Origin: Kryptolebias marmoratus
Lineage: Eukaryota; Chordata; Actinopteri; Cyprinodontiformes; Rivulidae
Assembly (NCBI RefSeq): GCF_001649575.2
Contig: NC_051434.1
Coordinates: 8,636,308 to 8,700,307 of the forward strand
Length of the DNA: 64,000 nucleotides
Reading direction: 5' to 3'
Part shown: positions 37,380 to 47,560 of the stretch, one piece after another
Layout of the letters: each line of letters starts with the position of its first letter
Numbering within the stretch: the stretch's first letter is position 1
Position numbers and translations under genes: made by a program
Notes under the pieces: generated by a model
What the model was told of the DNA's origin: nothing
Seen by the model: only the letters and a program-made list of their open reading frames with translations
The model's database searches: none

Positions 37380-37550
37380 AAAAGATATTTTGAAGTGGGG
37401 TTTTGTGAAAAGGTAACACACTATTAATGCCTTAACTGTTGTAGATAGCTCTCTGAACAGCCTCGGTTTGAAGAAATAGTTTAATTCTGACCAGTTTTAT
37501 GAGCATCTAGTCTGAGTTATTTACACAAAAGTCTAGAGTTATTTTTAAGC
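37380..37550 (+). repeat. Interspersed family B, partial copy
   Basis: TTTTGAAGTGGGGTTTTGTG, TGTTGTAGATAGCTCTCTGA, ACAGCCTCGGTTTGAAGAAA, TTAATTCTGACCAG and CATCTAGTCTGAG occur in family order. The second half of the unit is eroded. Confidence 0.6.
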
Positions 37551-39024
37551 ACAAAAAAGGGAATATCATGATAAATTTATAATATCATAATACAGAACTA
37601 TCATAATATTTCAGCTAAAATAACAGCAATATAAAGTTTTATAAAAACATTTTCACAAATCACTATAATGTTTTGGGTTTTTTAAATAAAGTTGTTTTAA
37701 GAAGCAATTCGTGTTGGTCTTGGCCTTGAACCAGCCATCAACTTGTCAATCTAGTCACAAAACAAAAATAAAAAACTTCCATCATCCCATCATCTTATAT
37801 GGGAAGTCTCACAGCTACAAAATCACCACAGTCAACTTTCAGGACTGAAGAGTGAGTTCTGTAATATTTTTATCACTTCTGTGGTCATTGGATTTAGTCA
37901 GCATATAAAGTATTATGATACTTTATCAAATCGATGTGAACTCAATAAAATAGTTATTTAACTGTCTGTGAGCTGTATATCACCAGATGAATGCTGCACA
38001 TCTAGATTTCTTTTTTCAGGTGCACTTGCTGTAATTCCGTATCTCCTCACTGCCTTTTTTCAGTCTGTATCCTCCCAACAACCACGGGTAATACTCTGAT
38101 GTTGTCTGCCATGTGTGAAAGTAATCAGAGCCAGAACCTGCTGTGTGCATGTTTCTATGTGTTTGTGTCTGCTTGCAAATAGCCACTGGCACCTCATTGT
38201 AAAGTCAGTAATGCTGCCTCCTCAAATCGCACAAATACACACACTCTTCCACATAATATGTCTCTCGCCATAAACACCCCATGAGCAGCATTGCTTGTAC
38301 ACATTCAGCTGCTGATGAACAAATAGTTGCAAGAGTGTGTGTGGGCGCAAATGCTATTGTGTTTGTGTGTATATATTTTGCAAAATGGAAATCACTCGAT
38401 TGTGTCAATGGCATCCGCCCTCCTGCCCTCCAGCACTGAGGAACATTATTGGAAATCTGATTAATCAGTTTCCTCATTAGTGTATCGGGGAACTGTGTTC
38501 TGACAAAAGAAGAAGGAAAAAAGTCGATCTGTCATGCCTGCTTTATAAGATTTCTACCAAATGAGACTCAGGTGTTCCACATTTTGCTGTTCCCCGCCCC
38601 ACTTTGGTGTGGAGATGATGTCGTCATCCTGCTGGTTTAGATTACAGTTACGATTGCTGTTGACTTTTGGACACAGTGTGGATAGTTGAAGAGGGTAGTG
38701 TCTTTACATCCAGCAGCAAATGGAATCCATCTAAGATAACTACTAGTATATTTTGCATTCTGTCTTTTTGGCACAACAGTGACTGACTCACTCTCAAAGA
38801 TTACATTATATGTAAACTTGGACTTTTTTTAGACACGCATGCAAATGTGCAAGAAAAAGAAAATAAAAGAACCCATGCTGCTTAATTACCTTACTTTAGT
38901 TGTTATTCGCTGTTTTAAGATTTCGTTCTCCAAAAACAAATTTGTTAAAGTGCTGTGCAAAACTCTTGAGCCAGTCCTTAGTTTCTTTTTATTTATTTAT
39001 TTTTTTTATCATTTTTACAATTAT
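37551..39024. other. Non-coding stretch
   Basis: No gene supported. Complex, less repetitive sequence lies at 38,010-38,500. It has no splice-flanked frame. Confidence 0.5.
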
Positions 39025-39200
39025 GGGGTGTGGTGGCTCGGTGCTCAGTCCAGTGGTTTTATACTCCTGAGGCCTCAGGTTCAAGCCCAGGTTGCGTCAG
39101 GTGGGCATCTGGCGTAAAAAAAATTGCCAAATCTTTCATGTGAGTTCTCTCACTGTGGCGACCTCTGCAGAAGGGAGCAGCCAAAGGGAAAACAACAACA
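39025..39200 (+). mobile_element. tRNA-derived SINE
   Basis: The head looks like a pol III type 2 promoter: an A-box-like GTGGCTCGGTGCTCAGTCC at about 39,030 and a B-box GGTTCAAGCCC at 39,078-39,088, with normal spacing. The body contains TTGCCAAATC and CTGTGGCGACCTCTGCAGAA. The 3' end is GGGAGCAGCCAAAGGGAAAA with an AAC-rich tail. This CTGTGGCGACC...GGGAGCAGCC-AAA body is one I know from fish tRNA-SINEs. It could not serve as a functional tRNA. Confidence 0.7.
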
Positions 39201-39769
39201 GTCTTTTTTACAATTGCTTGGGCACAATTTTAAAAACAGAGCCCTCTTTTTTTTTCTTAAAGAAAAACAAAAAAACTTCATACAATGACCACACCTGTGT
39301 CAAATTATCTGAAGACCCCTAATATTTTGCTAAATGAAACACTTAAAAAAAAATACACTAATTTATAAAACTATACACAAGACCATTTTTGTAGACTAAT
39401 GAAAAGTTTTATTTCTTTTCATGAACATAAAGTTAGTCATTATGAAAGTCTGAACAAAATATATTTTAGTTTTCTTATTATTGTAAACATTGGTATTCAG
39501 ATACTGTAAAACAACAAAACAGAACTACACACACACATACAAACGTGTGTGAAGGAGGAAGCTGAATGGGGGAATGGAAAATGAAAAAAACAAATTTGGA
39601 GTCTATTTATCACTTTTGCTTAGGTGAATCTGGCCATAAAATGGCACCAACATCACAGGATATCTTTTTATTTGCACCATTGGAAGAACCTCTTTGAGTG
39701 AGTTAATCACTGCACATATATTGCATCAATTAAGTGCTAATACCTGATTGATGTCTTTTCAATTAAGCA
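39201..39769. other. Non-coding AT-rich stretch
   Basis: No gene or recognised element. Confidence 0.5.
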
Positions 39770-40330
39770 CATACATGTTTACATGACTGATGGATGGAAC
39801 CGATTGGTGTGGTCATTTGAAACTCTGAGTCAGCATTCACACTATTATGACTGGACAGACACAAAAGAACCTGCTTCTCCCTGCAGGGGCTTGCTGCTGC
39901 CGGGGCACTGTGTGTCATGTATTGCCTCAAGGTAATTCCGTCATGACAAACACAATACATAACATAATATCTGTAAATGGGCGTTTAAAAGATTTGCTAT
40001 GTTTCATTGTGCCACCCACAATCACCACAAAAGGGATAATAAATGGATAAGAAATTGCAGATTGATTCGGGCTGTTGTCAGCCGTTTGCTTCAGGATCTA
40101 AGCAAACTGCGGACGTCGCTTTCAATCATCAGAAACAAACTGATTGCTGCGTTCGCCACAATTGTGAAGTAATGGATACAAATAAATAGGTTTTGGAAAT
40201 ACAATAATCATATGTGGAGGCATGCTGGAACCGGTGCTTTCTCCATGTGGGGACTTTTGGCAACAACATAGCTCTCAAATCGACACCTGAACTACCTGCT
40301 TGTGATGTATAAGCTTCTATTGGATAAAAC
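39770..40330. other. Candidate conserved non-coding block
   Basis: A low-repeat segment of mixed composition with CpGs (e.g. 40,070-40,160) and no frame with a domain. Short motifs such as ATTGTGCCACCCACAATCAC and GATTGATTCGGGC suggest protein-binding sequence rather than decayed repeats. No comparative evidence is available here. Confidence 0.25.
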
Positions 40331-40489
40331 TTAACATACAGCAGAGTCTGTAATGTGAATTTTAGATGCCTGGTTTCTAGGGCATGCTGGAATATATTAC
40401 ATCTGCTGGCTGAGTATGTCTACTTTTTGGGGCAAAACTGCAACGAACCATTGAGGAAAAAGTGAATTACTCATGCAAGACTCTCCAGC

Positions 40490-40960
40490 ATTTTCTCTCT
40501 TCATGTCTGTTCATCCCCTCTCTTGCTCCTTCTCTCCATCCTCCCGTCTCTCTCACACATTTCCAATTTATTTTTGAGCCACAGACACCACTCCAATCCC
40601 CTCCCATCTCCTCCCTCTCCATCTATGAATCTCCAACCTGAATGTTTTACATCTTGTAGCTTCTAGTTTTCCATGCCAGCTCTTTTTCACCTTTCCCCAC
40701 ATCTTTTTATTCTCTAATCTCCTTGCACCTCCCACCCTTCTAGTTTGTTTGCCTTTCCTCTTGTTTTATAGCCTTGTTTTTCCTCTTTGCGTCCCTTCAT
40801 CTCTCCTGGGTTCCTTTTCTTTCTCTTATACTATTCTTCCCTGCTGATTTTCTGCTCCACACTCCCATATATCTCAGACCTCAGTCCTGCTTTCTCTCCC
40901 CTTAAGCTCCCACTTTTCCTGCCACTCTCCCCTCGTTTCTCTCTCTCTCTCTCTTTGGAC
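40490..40960 (+). repeat. Long pyrimidine-rich (CT) low-complexity tract
   Basis: About 470 bp strongly skewed to C and T on the + strand, with a (TC)n run at 40,938-40,955. The open frames on both strands here (40,787-41,071 and the reverse 40,831-41,055) are products of this skew. Confidence 0.75.
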
Positions 40961-41977
40961 ATGAACCTCACACACGGCTTATTGATTTTTGAAAGCAGTA
41001 CAGACGTGGAGTTGAAGGAGGGCCCGGAAATCTGCAAACAGACTATTTGTGGCACACGTGAAGTTAAATAGGTGCACGCAGAAACTGTGTGCAGTATTTA
41101 GGAGCAGTTACAAAGACACAGGGTGTGCGATAAATATTTAGATGATGCCAAAGTGATTAACACTGGCTTTGTGATGGAGAGAAACCCAAAGAGGAGAAGG
41201 GAAATGTGCCTGTAGATGGCAGAAGAGTGCTTTAAGGGACCAGGGACAGGTTCCATAAACATGTTCCATCAGGCACACACATATATTCCCTTTACCATCA
41301 GCATGAATGCATTTAAACAACTCACTGCTAAGGATTTTCATCTACTGTGCAGAAATTCCCTAAACGGATTGAAGAAAAGCACATACGTTGCTCCCACGAC
41401 CCTTCAGCAGCACATAAAAATGCTGCGGATCACACGAAGGCTGCACTCAGACTGAGAATGAATGATCAGGAAATCAGATGCACCATTAATTTTAGACTTT
41501 TTATTGGCCCTGAAAGGAATGAAACTGACCAGTACTGTGAAAGATTTTAACATGTACATATTTCCTCTGATAAGACTTGTTCTGAAACCCCTTGACGCCT
41601 CAAATTTCCCTCAAATGTAAGCCTGGATGTGCTGGTTTTTGTGCCAATTCATTTTTTAGTATTTTGGGAAACAGTTTGTTTCTGTACTAGCAGGACATAT
41701 AACTGCTTAAACAACAAGAAATCCTGGGATACTCATAATCATGTGTGCCTATCTAAGGTTGGACTTTACTAGATGCTCGAATACTTTAATTGTCAGAATA
41801 ATATAAGCAACAGTAAAACAATAAAAGGCCTACATTCACTGAACGAATGTATATTGCAAACCACCGTTCATGTCAGAGATTTAAGCTCAAATAATTTTCT
41901 GATAAGAAGGAACAGATTAAACTTTGCAAACGGCTTTCTGTCATTACAAGGTTTGTCATGTAATGACATTTATTTCA
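40961..41977. other. Non-coding stretch
   Basis: No gene supported. The frames at 41,216-41,455 and 41,773-42,009 have no domain, and the latter runs into family A. Confidence 0.5.
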
Positions 41978-42430
41978 TGCAATATTGTGAGATCTGGTAT
42001 GATGGGTAAGCACAAAATTTAGCTCAATTTTTGTAAATTTGGCTCAGTTATAGCCATTTTTATGTTGGCTGATAAGATGTGGCAGCCATCTTGAGTCAAG
42101 TTGACTCCAAAAGTTGATTAGGTGTACATCTGTTGATTAATGTCTCCCAGCTACTACCATACCAAATTGTAGACCATTATCTGTAAAATTGGCTGAACTA
42201 TAGTAATTTTTGTGTTTGCTAACAGTTCTTAGCTACGGTAGCCATCTTGAATAGGGTTGACTCTAAAAGTCAATCAGCTGTAGATCACTTTCACTAAATA
42301 CTTTCTTGCAGTTTCGTTAAAATTTGTCGACTTCTTCATGAGATATTTTACCAACACAACTATCATACTCACACACAGAAATGAGCAAAACATTATTGCC
42401 TTTTGCCTTCTGCAGTGGGTGTTAACAATA
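41978..42430 (+). repeat. Interspersed family A, head-to-tail pair
   Basis: The first unit (to about 42,135) has GGCAGCCATCTTGAGTCAAG and CTCCAAAAGTTGATTAGGTG. The second restarts at CCCAGCTACTACCATACC, with GGTAGCCATCTTGAATAGGG, AAAAGTCAATCAGCTGTAG and CATGAGATATTTTACCAAC. It ends in TTCTGCAGTGGGTGTTAA. This is the same terminus subtype as at 23,135-23,452. Confidence 0.7.
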
Positions 42431-43950
42431 GATAAGTAAAAAAAGAAAATAATAAAGCTTTATATTTTAGGTATATGACATTTTAGGTGCAATTTTTCAG
42501 TACTGCTGAGTGTTTCTTATGCATCTTTAAAATATTTTGTTTTCATAAGAGCAGTATATGTATAGTTTTGTTTCTTCCTAATCTAATCACAATAATTAGT
42601 GCAACAACACTCAACCCTATCCATGAAGAAGAGCTCTGTTGAACCCCTTCCTCCCACTACAAACCCCAGCAGCTTCTTCAACTTAAACAGCCTCAAGATT
42701 CAAGGACTGAACATTATCTCAAGTCTGAACACGACCTGTTTGTAACCTCGGAGGCAAACGCACACGCCATGCAGCGGGAAACGGATGGTCGCAGATGGGA
42801 TGTGATGCCTCCTCCAAACAGTAAACAAAAAAACAGATGAATTCACATGAAGGTTACACACACAGAGAGTGAAATGATTTGTTAAAATCAGCTCAGACTG
42901 ATCGGGTTTGAGACCACCATCAAGTGAATTTTTAAAGGATTTTTCTACTTTTCTCCTTCCTTCTTGAAGGTTTTGAGAGAGAGAAACTCACGTGTATCAA
43001 ACTTTACTTGCCTTGGAATTGTCAGTGGGAAAAGTGGCTGATGCAGCATACTTAAGTGTTATGATGTGAGACTGTGCCAGACTGTATTTCCCAGGATATT
43101 TGAGGAAAAATTACTATATTTGGATGGCAAGTCCAGTGCAGCTTTGTTGTCATTAGATACAGTAGCGATTACCTTCTTTAGTATCTTTTTGCAGTTAGAT
43201 TTTTTTATTTATTTTTTGCTTTTGTGTTGTTGAGACTCAGAGGGAACAGAGAAAGGAAAGCAAGTGTGCTTGCAACCTTTTCATGTATATTCTTTACATT
43301 TTCATAGGATAAAGACTACAATACCAAGTTTGCCAACATGTGAATATGAAAGAACTTTATGCACACTTTAAATGCTTCAAAAGAGAATATTGTGTAGGTA
43401 TTTGAAATGTATACCTAAACAACTGCAAAGACATAAACAAATTATGTTACTTAGGATGATTTTTAAATAAATCAGTTTCAGATTAATATAACAACTCTAC
43501 AGAACACACTTCATATTATATACCACATATCTAAAGTGTTAAAGCCAGTTTGAATGCGAAAAAAATGACATGACCAAAGGAAGCGGGCTCTTTATATTTG
43601 GTCTTATAAGAATTTTTGACGTGAGAAATGTCTGTCCATTTAATCAGCATCATTAGAGCTGCAGGATAGCATTGATGTAGGGTTTGGACTTCACATGTAT
43701 GCAAAGTCAATCTGAAAAAAGAGGTGTAATGCTACAATATTGTTATGCTTGATGCAGATGGACAATTCTGGAATGTTTCATATTCATTCTTCAGACCATG
43801 TTTGTTGTGTTTGTGAGCTAGGCGTTTGAATGATACATGTTGTTTCTCACTCTCCACACTTTCTCAGTTTATCTGTTTTTATGGAGGCAGTGTACCTACC
43901 TGGCTACTTTCCATTATTAAGATTAGGCCAAAAAGAAAGTTCATCAGGAA
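42431..43950. other. Non-coding stretch
   Basis: No gene supported. The part at 42,600-42,800 is somewhat GC-richer but has no exon signals. Confidence 0.5.
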
Positions 43951-44140
43951 ATTCTGGGTCTGCTCCAGGTTCTCCTCCCAGTGGAACATGCCCAGAAAAC
44001 CAGGAAGCACCCCGATCAGATGTCTGAAACCCCTCAGCTGTGGCTTTTTGGATGAGGAGGAGCGGTGGCTCCACTCTGAGCTCCACCCAGATGATGGAGT
44101 TCCTCGCCTTGTGTCGAAAACTAAGCCACAACCACTCAAT
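43951..44140 (-). mobile_element. Rex3-like RTE fragment (reverse)
   Basis: Antisense landmarks occur in the usual order: TGGGTCTGCTCCAGGTTCTC, CTCCCAGTGGAACATGCCC, GATCAGATGTCTGAAACCCC, GAGGAGGAGCGGTGGCTCC and GAGTTCCTCGCC. This is the same portion of the element as at 32,412 and 35,985, but less diverged. The overlapping open frames on both strands are a by-product. Confidence 0.7.
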
Positions 44141-44159
44141 CTGATGTGCGTCGTTCACG

Positions 44160-44303
44160 GCACATCCTTTGACATCCGACAATATTGCATGAGATTACGC
44201 AAAACATCAATTTCAAAGTTCGACTAAAATATCTACATCACTCTGGGATGAAAGATGGCAGGCGATGCACATTTCTTCAAAGAATCATAGACCTTTAATT
44301 AGA
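44160..44303 (-). repeat. Interspersed family A, left-end fragment (reverse)
   Basis: TTTGACATCCGACAATATTG, ATGAGATTACGCAAAAC, AGTTCGACTAAAATATC, ATGAAAGATGGCAGGCG, ATTTCTTCAAAGAATC and ACCTTTAATTAG follow the left half of the reverse family order. It lies 20 bp from the Rex3-like fragment. Confidence 0.7.
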
Positions 44304-45440
44304 TTTTATAGCAAATGACAGCTGCAGCAGAGGGTGATGAATGGTGAGCCATTATTGGTCGGTCTATGACTCCTCATTGGTAGTTATAAGACAGGATTCT
44401 CTCTCTGAGTTCCATTTAGTTTACATCTGGCTTCCAGGTTGGGGATGTTTATTTTTCACCTTTTTAAATTCCAACAAAAGATTGATTTTTTTTTTTTTTA
44501 CAGGCACCTTGTCCAGTGGACACCGTAGCATGTTCTGTCCACACAGCAGCAGCAGCCTTTATAATCAGCTGTCATCCGTTAACATGTAAAACTGTCAGTA
44601 AGTTTAACAGAAGTATATTTTAGGTCGCTGTTTCCGAGCAAAGACCACGTGAATCGACGCGGGAGCGGGAGCTTCGAGAACGAGGAGCTCCTGAAGGCAG
44701 CATCTCTGTCGCGGCGGGCAGAGGGAAGAGACGCACCGAGCTGAGGAAAGGAGAGGAGAGGATGCACGTCTCACCCGAGCTCTGACCGCAAAACTGGAGG
44801 CTTTCTCATCTTTTTTTTTCTGTTTCTAATTTTTTTTTGTCTCGTTCGCTCACCAGGACTGTCTCAACTTGATTTTTTTGCTCATTAGGCAAAGACTGAC
44901 TTGCGATTTGAGAAGAAGTGAGACGGACGAGAAAGAATGAATTTCTCTTATTGCAGGGGCGCAAAGATGCAGACTTTTCCTCCCAGTTTGTGAGCGGAGA
45001 AACCGAAGGAGAGGAGGATATCTTGTGAGATTTAAACAATAAATTAAAAAACAGAAGAGAGCTGAAGGGATTTTTTTCTCTCTCTCTTTTCTTTAGAAGA
45101 CGGGAGAGGAGACGGACACTTCGGAGGAAAAAAAAAATAAAATTCTGGGATATTTCAGGACGAAGATGGGATGCAGACGGAGGGAGGAAGTGCGGATTTG
45201 AAGCTCCCCGTGCTGCTTTATCACTTTTTTGGCGATGGAACTAAAGGGAACAGAGAAATACTGACGACAATCATCACCAGCAGAGAGAGACAACCTGTAC
45301 CCCCTTCCTTACCCACACACGCGCGCGCACACACGCACACACCTCTGCGTCTTTGCTTTCCTCTCTGTGGATGTTCACTAAATCCATCTTTCGGATGTGA
45401 GGGATTTACATGTTAGAAGGAGGAAGCAAAGAAACCGTCT

Positions 45441-45462
45441 GCCTTCTCTCTCTCCCCCTCTC

Positions 45463-45495
<33 letters not shown>

Positions 45496-45516
45496 CCTCC
45501 CTCCTCCCTCTCTCTC
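45441..45516 (+). repeat. (TC)n-rich tract bordering the gap
   Basis: Pyrimidine-rich TC/CCT repeats run straight into the assembly gap, which they probably caused. Confidence 0.9.
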
Positions 45517-45579
45517 NNNNNNNNNNNNNNNNNNNNNNNNNNNNNNNNNNNNNNNNNNNNNNNNNNNNNNNNNNNNNNN
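45517..45579. other. Assembly gap (63 N)
   Basis: A run of N inside the 5' UTR, 83 bp upstream of the favoured start codon. Real length and content are unknown, and the reading frame upstream of 45,580 cannot be followed. Other single unknown bases are at 50,286 and 55,446. Confidence 1.
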
Positions 45580-45662
45580 CGGCTCGCGGAAGATGTATTG
45601 ATGCAAATCACTTGGCTAATAGCGGCACGGAACGCTGCCTCGCGCGCCTCTCGTCGCGCGGG

Positions 45663-45816
45663 ATGACGACGAGGAGGAGGACGGCGAGGACGATGAGGAT
45701 GATGGTGATGATGATGAGGGGGACGAAGGACGGGAGGATGACGGACGGAGGGATGACGGTGATGCGCTGTTTTCTGTGGACCCTCGTTCTGTGCTCGCTC
45801 TCCTCGCGCGCGCAAG
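45663..45816 (+). CDS. First coding exon of a secreted or membrane protein (signal peptide; gene not identified)
   Basis: The frame is open from the gap to a consensus donor (CAAG|GTAAAA) with GT at 45,817-45,818. The first in-frame ATG after the gap is 45,663, with G at -3. It gives 51 residues: a basic, Met-rich stretch (MTTRRRTARTMRMM), then MRCFLWTLVLCSLSSRAQ, a typical signal peptide with a likely cleavage after the SSRA region. ATGs at 45,753 and 45,762 would give a more ordinary 18-21-residue signal peptide and may be the real starts. The intron is phase 1 (one base of a Gly codon), the usual phase after signal-peptide exons of multi-domain extracellular proteins (Ig, CUB, EGF, sushi). 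No second exon is seen in the next 18 kb, so intron 1 is long, as in neuronal adhesion or receptor genes. The gene cannot be named from this exon. Confidence 0.65.
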
Positions 45817-45934
45817 GTAAAAAGATGCGACCCCCCCCCCACTACCTCCTCTAAAACTCCATACATGACCGCGTGCGTCCTGCTCGGGCTCACGCGCACT
45901 ATCTCGGTTTGGGTGATACTTTTTCTTCTTCTTC

Positions 45935-45935
<1 letters not shown>

Positions 45936-45998
<63 letters not shown>
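45936..45998 (+). repeat. (GT)n microsatellite
   Basis: About 62 bp of perfect GT repeats, 120 bp inside intron 1. It is followed by a G-rich stretch with GTGT motifs to about 46,060. Confidence 0.95.
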
Positions 45999-46000
<2 letters not shown>

Positions 46001-46099
46001 GCGTCTGCGAGGTGTCGAGTGGGACTGAAGGTGTGCGCGTGCGTGAATGTATGTGCGGTGTGTGATGCAGCAGGGGAGCAGAAATTGGCTTACAGGGAG

Positions 46100-46170
46100 G
46101 ATGAAGGCTAAGAAGGAGAGAGGAGGAGGAGGAGGAGAGGAAGAAGAAGAAAAAGAAGAAGAAGAGGCAA
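46100..46170 (+). repeat. Purine-only (GGA/GAA)n tract
   Basis: About 70 bp of A and G with GGA and then GAA triplets, immediately followed by a C/T-rich stretch. A strand-asymmetric tract of this type can form triplex DNA. Confidence 0.8.
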
Positions 46171-46566
46171 CAGCCTCTCTCCTCCTACCCCCTCTCCATC
46201 CTTCTCTTCAATACAGCCATTGAGCTGGTAGCCAATAAATATTCTTGCGGTAGCTCTTGGGCTGTGGCAGCGAACGTGAGTTGCTTATACCAAAGTGTGT
46301 GCGGGAGTGTGTGTGTGCGTGTGTGTGTGGGTGTGTGAACGTGAGTTGTTTATAGTGATGAGGCCCAAGCCTTACACAGCATTTTATTCCCAAATCTCAA
46401 CCACCATATCTATTTATTCTTTTCCTTTTGAGTGTTTCATTTAAAAGATACCATATAAAAGAGGGTGTCTCTATATATTTTCTCTCTTCCACACACTTTC
46501 CTTGTCCTCCTTTTATCCCCCCCCCCCATCTCGCTCTTTCTTGTTTTACACATCCCCTCCCTTAAG

Positions 46567-46856
46567 TGCAATAAAACGCTAAAAACTCTGCTTCCTGACT
46601 TCTTCTGTTTTCCATCGCCAGTTTCCTTTTCTTTCTCATTTGATTGGTTAGGGCACCCGGGGTGTCTTAAATTACCACACTGGTTTCTCTTTCAGCCCCT
46701 TTTCCACATAGGAGTTCTTCTGATCTGTATATAAACTTCACCCCAAAGATCTGAGTTTGAATCCTGGTGCTGTAGTCGAAGTAATCCAAAAAGTTCTGAC
46801 TTTGATACCCCCCTTTCGTTTGGTTTAGGTATCAGAAGTACTTTGTTAGGTTATGG

Positions 46857-46894
<38 letters not shown>

Positions 46895-47560
46895 GAAAAA
46901 TGAGGCAAGAAAAGGCTAATCATCCACCATGGTAAAATATTCAGCTCAGCACATTTTCTACTGTTTCTGACCTTTTTTTCCTCCTCTGTTTTCAGTTTCT
47001 CTTTCGCATCATATTCACAAATTTTGTCCAAGAATTTCTCATTTGACTGGTTGGGACTCCTGGAGTATCACAAATCAACTCACTGGATTTCAATTCTGCC
47101 TTTCTTGTGCAAAAATGTTACTGCTCTGTGTGTGAATCTTGCCTGGCGAGAACTTGTAGGTCAAGTTTAGACTTCAGCCCAAAGCTCTGAGTTTGAGACA
47201 TGGTACTGTTGAAAAAATTCTTTCATTAAAAAAAAAAAAAAGTTATGTCATTTTGGTGCCTCTTTGGTTAAGTTTAGCCCTCTGACGTACTTCAGGTTTA
47301 GAAAAATGCATTCTTTCACATCAACTGGATATTATGCAAGACAATTAATTTTGGACACTAGTCCACTGCTATTTATTCTTTACTGGAGTGCAATAAAATG
47401 TTAAAATATTCATAGTTTAGCACACATTCTCCAATTTCTCTGACCTTTTCTGCTGGCCATTATTTTGGATTTTTGTTATCTTTCTGTTCCTGGTTTACAG
47501 TTTGGTTTGTCGTTGCTCTTTGGTTAGGTTTAGCAAAACACAACTTCAAACACTTTTGGC
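46567..47560 (+). repeat. Diverged tandem repeat, about 2.5 units of roughly 370-460 bp
   Basis: Four anchors recur in order. TGCAATAAAAYGYTAAA occurs at 46,567 and 47,389. TCATTTGAYTGGTTRGG occurs at 46,636 and 47,039. CTTCASCCCAAAGMTCTGAG with TTTGA occurs at 46,736 and 47,172. A TTTGGTTARGTTTAG-type block occurs at about 46,817, 47,263 and 47,519. Unit 1 contains an inserted (TA)n at 46,861-46,890, and unit 3 is shortened. The repeat is not found elsewhere in the window and has no coding potential. Confidence 0.6.

Larger units (their letters stand above)
44504..45662 (+). promoter_or_regulatory. CpG-dense promoter and 5' UTR region of the signal-peptide gene
   Basis: CpG, rare elsewhere in the window, becomes frequent from about 44,640 (e.g. 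CGACGCGGGAGCGGGAGC, GTCGCGGCGGGCAG). The + strand is purine-rich up to about 45,420, which fits a 5' UTR. Visible candidates: a TATA-like TTTATAAT at 44,551-44,558, an E-box CACGTG at 44,647, and an octamer ATGCAAAT at 45,601-45,608. A strong 3'-splice-like (T)n-ACAG ends at 44,503, and a second candidate TTCTCTTATTGCAG ends near 44,957. Upstream ATGs start short uORFs (e.g. 44,762-44,785 and 44,937-44,993), which would damp translation. The transcription start cannot be fixed from sequence. Confidence 0.6.

Noticed and set aside
45378..45899. Reverse-strand frame of 173 codons over the CpG region, with Arg/Glu and His/Pro repeats
   Set aside because: It crosses the N gap and is the antisense of the (TC)n tract, of the GAT-repeat leader and of the signal-peptide exon; no domain or splice support.
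46736..46770. CTGAGTTTGAATCCTGG considered as a tRNA-SINE B box
   Set aside because: No matching A box upstream at the right distance, and the motif belongs to the local tandem repeat.
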